A stretch of DNA of 35,796 bases from a virus. The stretch is taken from the IMG/VR virus record IMGVR_UViG_3300045051_000105, positions 1-35,796 of that record; one strand, written 5' to 3'. Shown in pieces: positions 30,272 to 35,796 of this stretch (positions within the stretch are counted from its first letter, which is position 1; each line of letters starts with the position of its first letter). The notes beneath the pieces are model-generated. The model saw only the letters and a list, made by a program, of their open reading frames with translations. It was not told the DNA's origin and ran no database searches. A program made the translations under genes and the position numbers.

Positions 30272-30347
30272 GGGGTGTATTTGGGGCAAAGAGGGGTGTA
30301 CCCCGAAAAGGTGGGGAGCAAAAGGGGGTGGGTAGGTCTGGTCGGGG
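30272..30347 (+). other. G-tract region with quadruplex potential
   Basis: Plus-strand G runs of 4, 4, 4, 4, 5, 3 and 4 at 30272, 30283, 30293, 30313, 30324, 30330 and 30344. Loops between the first four runs are 7, 6 and 16 bases. The surrounding genome is very poor in G runs. The palindromic GGGGTGTACCCC (30293-30304) overlaps the third run and could compete as a hairpin. Confidence 0.6.
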
Positions 30348-30407
30348 TACCCAACAAAAAAAACCTAAAACTTTTTGGGTAATAGATGTAAACACTCGTG
30401 ATAAAAA

Positions 30408-30494
30408 ATGGAGAAAAACAAAGAGTTTAGATTGATTATAAATAAGAAGTGTTATGTTTGTGGTGTAAACACTATTAAGATTGAGTCTAAATAA
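30408..30494 (+). CDS. Possible 28-aa CxxC peptide or gene remnant
   Basis: M-E-K-N-K-E-F-R-L-I-I-N-K-K-C-Y-V-C-G-V-N-T-I-K-I-E-S-K then TAA. The C-Y-V-C-G is half of a zinc-binding motif usual at the start of HNH or nuclease-like proteins, so it may be the broken start of one. No other support. Confidence 0.25.
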   Translation: MEKNKEFRLIINKKCYVCGVNTIKIESK

Positions 30495-30560
30495 GGCAAA
30501 AATCGGGTTAAACTCATGGATAAAGTCTTGGTTATTAAGTAGTTAGGTATTATTTAGATT

Positions 30561-30578
30561 GTTTCCAAATAAGGAAAC
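30561..30578. repeat. Perfect palindrome in the control region
   Basis: GTTTCC-AAATAA-GGAAAC, six-base arms. It stands 155 bases before the first late gene and next to the right repeat cluster. It is suited to be an operator for a dimeric protein. Confidence 0.5.
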
Positions 30579-30590
30579 ATATATATTATA

Positions 30591-30638
30591 TTATTATACT
30601 CTTTATTATACTATTGGTGTAATGATATAGTGTAATAA
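30591..30638 (+). repeat. Iteron-like repeats, right cluster
   Basis: TTATTATACT occurs at 30591-30600 and 30603-30612, 12 bases apart. TTTATTATACTATT (30602-30615) is identical to 29787-29800 in the left cluster. ATAGTGTAATAA (30627-30638) is the reverse complement of TTATTACACTAT at 29765-29776. Confidence 0.7.
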
Positions 30639-30732
30639 GTTTTCGGTTAGCCAATTTTGAAAAAGAAAGTAAAAATCAATTCCACATAAAAAAAATATAA
30701 ATCCAATTTGAAACGATTAAACAACTACACTT

Positions 30733-31215
30733 ATGAGTGAAGAAAAAAAGAGAGTGGCTCATCCAAATAGCATTAAGAACTTAAAGCCTATTCAAAAAGG
30801 CGAGGTTCGTAATCCTAATGGTAGGCCAAAGAGTATGATTAGGAAAGTCATTGAGGAAGCTGGTGATATTCTTGATGTCAAACTTAGTAGGCACGATGTA
30901 ATGAGTGTTACTGCTTTGGTGCAATCAATGACAGTTAGTGAAATTAAAAGAGTAGCAAGTGATTCTCAAACCCCTGGTTTCATTGCCGTAGTAGCAAATG
31001 CCATCTTAGGTGATATTAAGAATGGTGAAATGAAGAATACCCAATTTATGTTGGAGTTTCAACATGGAAAGGCATTACAAGCTATTCAAATGGAAAAGGT
31101 AGTTAGAGAAGATATTATAGACCCAAGACAATTAAGCGATGAAGAAATTAGACAAAGACTTTCAGAATTACGAAATAGAGATATTGAGGAGAGAGATTTC
31201 GAGGAGGTCGTTTGA
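30733..31215 (+). CDS. terS: Terminase small subunit
   Basis: 160 aa. N-terminal 'PIQKGEVRNPNGRPKSM' is the K-G..NPNGRPK signature (DUF5681-type) common in Bacteroidota and proteobacterial phage small terminases; helical DNA-binding and oligomer segments follow (RKVIEEAGDILDVKLS, SVTALVQSMTVSEIKRVAS), and an acidic C-terminus (NRDIEERDFEEV) probably contacts the large subunit. It recognises phage DNA for packaging. First gene of the late block; it overlaps the large subunit gene by 77 bases. Confidence 0.85.
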   Translation: MSEEKKRVAHPNSIKNLKPIQKGEVRNPNGRPKSMIRKVIEEAGDILDVKLSRHDVMSVTALVQSMTVSEIKRVASDSQTPGFIAVVANAILGDIKNGEMKNTQFMLEFQHGKALQAIQMEKVVREDIIDPRQLSDEEIRQRLSELRNRDIEERDFEEVV

Positions 31216-32521
31216 TAACTTTGTTAAGTACATCAAGCCCGACTATGATATGCAATGGTTTCATAAAGTTATATGCGACCACTTGGATAAGGTTCTTAAT
31301 GGTGAGATAAAGAAGCTAATGATATTTGTGCCTCCTCAACACGGAAAGTCCGAATTATCTACTCGTAGTTTCCCGACTTATGCACTTGGGAAGAAGCCTA
31401 ACTTAAAGATTGCTCTTGCATCTTATAACGCAACCCTTGCCGAACAATTTAGTGCCGAAATACAAAGAAGGATTACAAGTGATGAGTATAAAATACTTTT
31501 CCCCGATACACGCATTAGTGAAAAGAAGGGTGAAGCTATTCGAACTGCCGAGTTCTTTCAAGTTGTTGGTAGTGGAGGCTATTTAAAAGCCGTTGGTCGT
31601 GGTGGTTCATTAACTGGAACTGCCGTTGATTTAGGTATTATTGACGACCCCTTAAAAGACCGACAAGAGGCTCAATCTAACATTATCAAGGAGCAATTGT
31701 GGAATTGGTACACCGATGTGTTCGAAACTCGCTTACATAACGATTCTGCACAAATTATTATTCAAACTCGGTGGTATGATGATGACTTAGCAGGTCGTTT
31801 GCTTGAAAGAGATGATGATTGGACAATCATTGAGTTTCCTGCTTTAAGAGAAAGAGCCGAGAATAATTACGACCCAAGAAAAGAAGGTGAGGCTTTATGG
31901 GAGGCAAAGCATAGTGCCGAGAAGCTATTAAGGGTTAAAAAGAACGAACCTTTTACTTTTGAATCACTTTATCAACAAAACCCTAAACCAAGTAGTGAAT
32001 CTTTGATTTACCACGATTGGCAAGTGTGTGAGTTTTTCCCGAAGGATGCCGAGGTTGTCTTTAGTGGACTTGACTTTGGATTCTCTAATGACCCGACTGC
32101 TTTGATAAGAATTGCTAAAATTGGTAATAAGTTGTACCTTGACGAAGTAATTTACGATAAAGGATTAACTAATTCCGATTTGGTCAAAAGGATTGAAATG
32201 TACCCCGATAAGTATGGGGAGATTTATGCCGATAGTGCCGACCCTAAATCAATTGAGGAATTAAGGCGAGCTGGGGTCAAAGTTCTTAAAGCAGTAAAAG
32301 GGAACGATTCCGTTAATGCTGGTATTAGTAAATTGCGAGAGTATGAGGTGTATTATACTCGTAGGTCAAAGAATATCAAGAAAGAAGTGGATAATTATCA
32401 ATGGCTAACGGTTGGTGGTAAACCAATCAACAAGCCGATAGATGACTTTAACCACGCACTTGATGCTATTCGATATGCGATTTATACGAAGTATTCTAAA
32501 AAGAAACTTTTAATTTTTTAA
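31139..32521 (+). CDS. terL: Terminase large subunit
   Basis: 460 aa. Packaging motor: ATPase plus nuclease. Walker A P-P-Q-H-G-K-S at 65-71, Walker B V-D-L-G-I-I-D-D at 163-170, then the RNase H-like nuclease with Asp in GLDFGFSNDPTALIRI, a second acidic site in YADSADPKSIEELRRAG and a third in NHALDAIRYAIY. The ATG at 31139 gives a deep overlap with the small subunit gene; a TTG at 31184 would reduce it but would cut a likely helix. Packaging type (cos or headful) cannot be told from sequence alone. Confidence 0.95.
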   Translation: MKKLDKDFQNYEIEILRREISRRSFDNFVKYIKPDYDMQWFHKVICDHLDKVLNGEIKKLMIFVPPQHGKSELSTRSFPTYALGKKPNLKIALASYNATLAEQFSAEIQRRITSDEYKILFPDTRISEKKGEAIRTAEFFQVVGSGGYLKAVGRGGSLTGTAVDLGIIDDPLKDRQEAQSNIIKEQLWNWYTDVFETRLHNDSAQIIIQTRWYDDDLAGRLLERDDDWTIIEFPALRERAENNYDPRKEGEALWEAKHSAEKLLRVKKNEPFTFESLYQQNPKPSSESLIYHDWQVCEFFPKDAEVVFSGLDFGFSNDPTALIRIAKIGNKLYLDEVIYDKGLTNSDLVKRIEMYPDKYGEIYADSADPKSIEELRRAGVKVLKAVKGNDSVNAGISKLREYEVYYTRRSKNIKKEVDNYQWLTVGGKPINKPIDDFNHALDAIRYAIYTKYSKKKLLIF

Positions 32522-32524
32522 GCA

Positions 32525-33898
32525 ATGGGATTACTTGATTTTTTTACTGGCAAAAAAGCCATTAACATTAATGCTCAACAAATGAAGCAACAACAAATCT
32601 TCATGGGTGGGCAAACCTATTCTTTGTACAACGCTGACTATCGTGATGCGATTCAAAATGGATACGAAAAGAATGTGGATGTGTATGCAATCATTAGTGA
32701 TATTGCATCTCGTGCAGTTGAAGTTCCGTTAGAATTATACCAAGCTAATAAGATTGATGTAAAGAAAGCCGAGAGATATAAATCCTTAATGATGCGACCA
32801 AATGATAGAAGTATCTTGGAAGCTAATGGCATTAAGAGAAAGAACTTAAAAGAATTGGAAGAACATCCAATTTTGGCATTATTAAGACAACCTAACAACT
32901 ACCAGACAACAAAAGAGTTCTTTGAGGCTATTTTCTCATGGTACTTGCTTTTGGGTGATGTGGGTGTGTATGCCGAGGAAGACCCAATTAAAAAGGGTAG
33001 AATTGCAAGACTTCATGTTATTGCTGCTAACGACTACCAAATCGTTACCGATGGATTCCGTAAGATTGTTGGTTACAATATTTTTTCCTTGAATGTTAAA
33101 AACATTGACCCTAAGTATTTCTTATCGTTCCGTTCATTCAATCCTAACGAAACTAACTTCTTGAGTATTCCTCGTGGATTCTCTCCTTTGCAAGCTGGTT
33201 CTCGTGTATTGCAAAAGGCAAATAGTGGAGAAGAAGTAGCAATTGAGAATTATGAAACTCGTGGTGCCGTTGGTATGTTATATACCGATGACCCGAATGT
33301 TCAAGATATTAGTGGAAGTGGTTACCAAGACTTGCAAGACCGAGTTTATGACAAAGTTTATAATTCGGCTAACCAAGGTCGTATTGCTTTCTCAAACACT
33401 AAGATGGGTTACTTGAAGCTATCAACAAGCAACATTGACTTAGACCTTCGTCAAATGAGTAAGTTATCTACCGAGCAACTTTGCCGTTTGTGGCACTATC
33501 CTTATGTGCTTTTAAACTCGGATAACTTAACGGAAAGCAACTTGGCTCATTTTATCCGTAGAATGATTATCAACTGCGTTATTCCGTTGCAATCAAAGGT
33601 GTTAGAAAAAATGCTTGCTTGGCTTGCTCCAACAATGAATATTAACCCTGCACAATACATTCTTCGTTTTGATGTTGATGCCTATCCAGAGATGAAGCAA
33701 AACTTCTTGGATGCAGCGACAATCTTGGAAAAACTTGATGGTGTTCTTACGCAAGATGAGAAAAGGGTGTTTATGGACTTTGAGCCAACTAATGACCCAA
33801 TTATGCAAAATGTGTATATTAAATCAAATCAAGTGCCGATTGGTAGCTTGAATATTGACCCTAACACAATTGGTTCGCCAATTATAGATGAAGATTAA
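32525..33898 (+). CDS. Portal protein (HK97 family)
   Basis: 457 aa. Dodecameric ring at one vertex through which DNA enters and leaves. Family pattern: short N-terminal MGLLDFFTGKK, VYAIISDIASRAVEVPLELYQ, HPILALLRQPNNYQTTKEFFEAIFSWYLLLGDVGVY, FRSFNPNE....GFSPLQAG, GAVGMLYTD, then LRQMSKLSTEQLCRLWHYPYVLLN and SNLAHFIRRMIINCVIPLQSKVLEKM. Length and place after the terminase fit. Confidence 0.93.
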   Translation: MGLLDFFTGKKAININAQQMKQQQIFMGGQTYSLYNADYRDAIQNGYEKNVDVYAIISDIASRAVEVPLELYQANKIDVKKAERYKSLMMRPNDRSILEANGIKRKNLKELEEHPILALLRQPNNYQTTKEFFEAIFSWYLLLGDVGVYAEEDPIKKGRIARLHVIAANDYQIVTDGFRKIVGYNIFSLNVKNIDPKYFLSFRSFNPNETNFLSIPRGFSPLQAGSRVLQKANSGEEVAIENYETRGAVGMLYTDDPNVQDISGSGYQDLQDRVYDKVYNSANQGRIAFSNTKMGYLKLSTSNIDLDLRQMSKLSTEQLCRLWHYPYVLLNSDNLTESNLAHFIRRMIINCVIPLQSKVLEKMLAWLAPTMNINPAQYILRFDVDAYPEMKQNFLDAATILEKLDGVLTQDEKRVFMDFEPTNDPIMQNVYIKSNQVPIGSLNIDPNTIGSPIIDED

Positions 33899-33899
33899 T

Positions 33900-34037
33900 A
33901 TGGATTACATAACTTCAATTATTTTAATAGTTAGTGTAGTAGGTTCTTTCTTGCTTGGGTTCATGATTACTTATGAGCCTGAGCATAAAAGAATTGAACG
34001 CAAAAAGGTTGAACGCATATTTAGAAACAAACGATGA
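33900..34037 (+). CDS. 45-aa membrane protein between portal and head gene
   Basis: M-D-Y-I-T, membrane helix SIILIVSVVGSFLLGFMITY, then a charged tail (EPEHKRIERKKVERIFRNKR). The ATG is two bases after the portal stop (TAATATGG) and its TGA overlaps the next ATG (ATGA), so it is a real, tightly placed gene. A membrane protein among head genes is unusual; it may act on the host envelope or anchor proheads. Confidence 0.78.
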   Translation: MDYITSIILIVSVVGSFLLGFMITYEPEHKRIERKKVERIFRNKR

Positions 34038-34765
34038 CCGAAGAACAATACATCCGAGCATGGACACGAAGGCATGATATAAACGAAAGAGGTTTTTATG
34101 CTTTCCTTCAAACTAAATTAAATATTGAAACTAAGGCTTACATTCAAAGTCTTGAAGGTAGGAATCCGAGTACATTTCACATTACATCACACTTTAGTGA
34201 TAAGTGGATGATGGAGATACTTAAAGATGCTTATTACAAGTTTGGTAGAAAGCAAAATGAGTTCCTTAATGGGACAAACAAAAAAGCCGAAGATGATGAG
34301 TTTAATAACGCATGGAATTTAGCCGTTCTTTTGCTATTTAACAACCTCGTTGAGTTCATTGTGATACTTGGTATCATTCGGACAATAAAAAACGATATAA
34401 AGCGATTTGTGGAGGATAAGGTTAGTCAAGGTATTCCGACAACGGCTATAATTACTTTGCTCGGATTATATTTAACTCAAAAGAATATTATTCGTGCTCA
34501 AACGATTGCAAGAACCGAAACTACAAAGATTATGAATCTTGCAAGTTTAGAGTGGGCTAAGTTGGAGAAAAAAGAAATTAAGAAAAAATGGATAGTTACA
34601 TTAGATGGAAAAGAAAGAGCAACGCATAATGCTATGGCTAATTATCCTGCTATTGGCTTATCTGAAAAGTTTATCGTAGGTGGATTCCCTATGAATGCCC
34701 CTGGTGATAATAGTGCCCCCGTATCCGAATTAGTTAATTGCCGATGTGGGATAATGTTTGTATAG
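34034..34765 (+). CDS. Head morphogenesis protein (SPP1 gp7/Mu gpF-like)
   Basis: 243 aa. Helical N-terminus; the C-terminal part has the hallmark: AQTIARTETTKIMNLASLEWAK, WIVTLDGKERATHNAMANY, FIVGGFPMNAPGDNSAPVSELVNCRC. The 'R.ET', 'T.D...R..H' and 'P.D......NCRC' motifs define this minor head protein family, which enters the head with the portal and may be ejected with DNA. Followed at once by a strong promoter match. Confidence 0.88.
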   Translation: MTEEQYIRAWTRRHDINERGFYAFLQTKLNIETKAYIQSLEGRNPSTFHITSHFSDKWMMEILKDAYYKFGRKQNEFLNGTNKKAEDDEFNNAWNLAVLLLFNNLVEFIVILGIIRTIKNDIKRFVEDKVSQGIPTTAIITLLGLYLTQKNIIRAQTIARTETTKIMNLASLEWAKLEKKEIKKKWIVTLDGKERATHNAMANYPAIGLSEKFIVGGFPMNAPGDNSAPVSELVNCRCGIMFV

Positions 34766-34795
34766 TTTGGTAGTAATTTATTTTTGTTATATTTG
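34766..34795 (+). promoter_or_regulatory. Strong internal promoter before protease and capsid genes
   Basis: TTTG (34766-34769), 18 bases, TATATTTG (34788-34795), an exact TAnnTTTG, right after the previous stop codon. The start would be near 34801, with about ten bases of leader. Together with the terminator after the capsid gene it forms a protease-capsid unit. Confidence 0.78.
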
Positions 34796-34812
34796 CGAAT
34801 ATTGATTTGTAT

Positions 34813-35541
34813 ATGAGAGATTATAAAATAAAGTCTGACGGAGAAATTACCGACTTAGATATTGAAAAGCGAATCGTAACTGGTTATGCTGCTAAGTTTG
34901 GTAATGTTGATTTGCATGGTGATATGATTATGCCTGGAGCATTTTCTAAAACCATAAAAGAAAGAGGAGTTAATGGAAAGAATGAGATTTGGTTTTTACA
35001 TGACCACGATTCTTCTAAGCCTCTTGGAAAGCCACAAGTCTTAAAGGAGGATTCATTTGGTCTTTACTTTGAAGCTAAAATTGTTGATACCGAAATTGGT
35101 GAAGATATTCTTAAACTTTATGAAGAAGGTTTAATTAATCAACATTCAATTGGTTTCTCAACAATTAAGGAAGAAAAAGTAGAGCCTAAAAATAAGCCTG
35201 CTTATTATGAGATTCAAGAAGTTAAATTATATGAGTTTTCTTCAGTTTTATGGGCAGCTAACCCAGATACTCCATTTTTGGGGTTGAAATCGTTAGATGC
35301 TAAGGGTTTATCTGATAGATTTGAAAAACTTTACAAAATGTTGCGTAAAGGAAATTTAAAAGACGAATCCTATGAATTGTTAGAAATTGAGTATAACTTT
35401 ATCAAGTCGGAAATGTTCAAGCTAATTAATAGCAGAGAGAAGTCGGAAATTGTTACCACTCCCGAAGTTGTTAATCCAGAAGAATTAATCCAAAAACAAC
35501 AATTAGAATTTTTACAACAATTAAAAAACTCGTTTAAATAA
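34813..35541 (+). CDS. Prohead protease (HK97 gp4-like, U35)
   Basis: 242 aa from the ATG at 34813; a TTG two codons upstream is also open. Family marks: RIVTGYAAKFGNVDLHGDMIMPGAF near the start, catalytic His in FLHDHD, catalytic Ser in NQHSIGFS, then EIQEVKLYEFSSVLWAANPDTPFLG. It cleaves the capsid's N-terminal scaffold region during maturation and then is lost. Its stop overlaps the capsid start (TAATGG). The C-terminal tail is helical and may bind the scaffold. Confidence 0.92.
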   Translation: MRDYKIKSDGEITDLDIEKRIVTGYAAKFGNVDLHGDMIMPGAFSKTIKERGVNGKNEIWFLHDHDSSKPLGKPQVLKEDSFGLYFEAKIVDTEIGEDILKLYEEGLINQHSIGFSTIKEEKVEPKNKPAYYEIQEVKLYEFSSVLWAANPDTPFLGLKSLDAKGLSDRFEKLYKMLRKGNLKDESYELLEIEYNFIKSEMFKLINSREKSEIVTTPEVVNPEELIQKQQLEFLQQLKNSFK

Positions 35542-35795
35542 TGGAGGATATTAAAAAGTTAGTTGAGGAAGTAAAAGGCGACCTTAACGAAATGATTCAA
35601 AAAGGTGTTAGTCGTGAAATCGAAGGTTTGAACATTGACGATTTGACTAACCAAGTTAAGAATGCAGGTGAGAAATTTGCTTCTTTAGAGGAGAAATTAG
35701 GTTTGGTAGAAAAAGGATTAGCTGATGCTATCTTGGATTCTAACCAAAAGAATGTATCTTCTCAACCTGAGAACTTCATGGCTAAGGCTTTCTAA
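35541..35795 (+). CDS. Major capsid protein, N-terminal part (cut by contig end)
   Basis: The first 76 codons of the capsid gene before the duplicated end: a helical, acidic delta/scaffold-like region (IKKLVEEVKGDLNEMIQKG, LEEKLGLVEKGLADAIL) that guides assembly and is removed by the protease. The apparent stop TAA at 35793-35795 arises from one base: the contig end reads TTC-TAAG, while the same place at the start reads TTC-GAAG. With the circle closed, translation continues at base 1. Confidence 0.85.
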   Translation: MEDIKKLVEEVKGDLNEMIQKGVSREIEGLNIDDLTNQVKNAGEKFASLEEKLGLVEKGLADAILDSNQKNVSSQPENFMAKAF

Positions 35796-35796
35796 G
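35769..35796 (+). repeat. Terminal overlap with bases 1-28
   Basis: Bases 35769-35792 are identical to 1-24, and 35794-35796 to 26-28; only 35793 (T) differs from 25 (G). This is how an assembler writes a closed circle. The genome length is then about 35,768 bp. Confidence 0.9.

Larger units (their letters stand above)
29639..30732. other. 1.1-kb divergent intergenic control region, origin candidate
   Basis: The early (minus) and late (plus) blocks diverge from here. Apart from a doubtful 28-codon frame at 30408-30494, I see no credible gene. Left part is AT-rich with a 12-bp tandem repeat (29772-29830). The middle (30100-30360) is G+C-rich, with nine TACCC boxes and G-runs. The right part has a perfect palindrome (30561-30578) and a second repeat cluster (30591-30638). 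Iterons, AT-rich flanks and divergent transcription are usual marks of replication origins. Two longer open frames (about 29969-30163 and 30205-30435) begin with TTG, lack homology I can recognise, and are not accepted. Confidence 0.7.

Noticed and set aside
30205-30435. 76-codon plus-strand frame across the G-tract region
   Set aside because: TTG start, composition follows the G runs (many G, K, R), and it fits no family; better explained as non-coding.
1-35796. Prophage or temperate lifestyle genes, tRNAs, CRISPR arrays, IS elements
   Set aside because: No integrase, attachment site, cloverleaf, regularly spaced repeats with spacers, or transposase could be seen. The RHH protein alone does not show a temperate life cycle.

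Overview
The window looks like a complete, circularly permuted genome of a tailed phage with long-tail (siphovirus-type) genes, infecting a member of the Bacteroidota. The host call rests on repeated matches to the Bacteroidota promoter form (TTTG or TTG, about 18-22 bases, then TAnnTTTG), weak Shine-Dalgarno sites, low G+C, and lipoprotein signals and small-protein types usual in phages of that phylum. The last 28 bases repeat the first 28 with one mismatch, so the circle is about 35,768 bp, and the 'last' and 'first' genes are one major capsid gene cut by the contig ends. I see no integrase, tRNA, CRISPR array or IS element.

Plus-strand block (30.7 kb through the ends to 17.3 kb): small and large terminase, portal, a 45-aa membrane protein, head morphogenesis protein, prohead protease, major capsid protein, head-tail connector, closure and completion proteins, tail tube, tail assembly chaperone with a -1 frameshift, tape measure, a large distal tail protein with a probable second slippage site, two fibre proteins (the first with a self-cleaving S74 chaperone), small structural proteins, then lysis genes (membrane coiled-coil protein, M15 endolysin, single-protein spanin candidate) and a metallophosphoesterase. 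Hairpin terminators follow the capsid and tail-tube genes, and a strong promoter match precedes the protease/capsid pair, which suggests expression is tuned for these products.

Minus-strand block (29.6 down to 18.0 kb): early and replication genes. It has three or four transcription units separated by terminators and promoters. It encodes a DnaB-like helicase, a likely helicase loader, an SSB-like protein, an exonuclease VIII-like nuclease, a RusA resolvase, a ribbon-helix-helix regulator and many small proteins. Five coding regions of 28-45 codons are packed between the larger genes by 4-10 base overlaps or short gaps. Three related NUMOD4-HNH homing endonucleases sit in the genome, two inside the early operons.

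The two blocks diverge from a 1.1-kb non-coding region (about 29.6-30.7 kb). It holds two clusters of a 12-bp iteron-like repeat, nine TACCC boxes, a run of G-tracts unusual for this genome, and a perfect palindrome. It is the best candidate for the replication origin and control region. The blocks converge on a bidirectional terminator near 17.96 kb.

The most unusual features are the repeated 11-base stop/start overlap (ATGGAAAATAA type) joining unrelated early genes, the two homopolymer frameshift sites in tail genes, the spanin candidate, and the structure of the intergenic control region.
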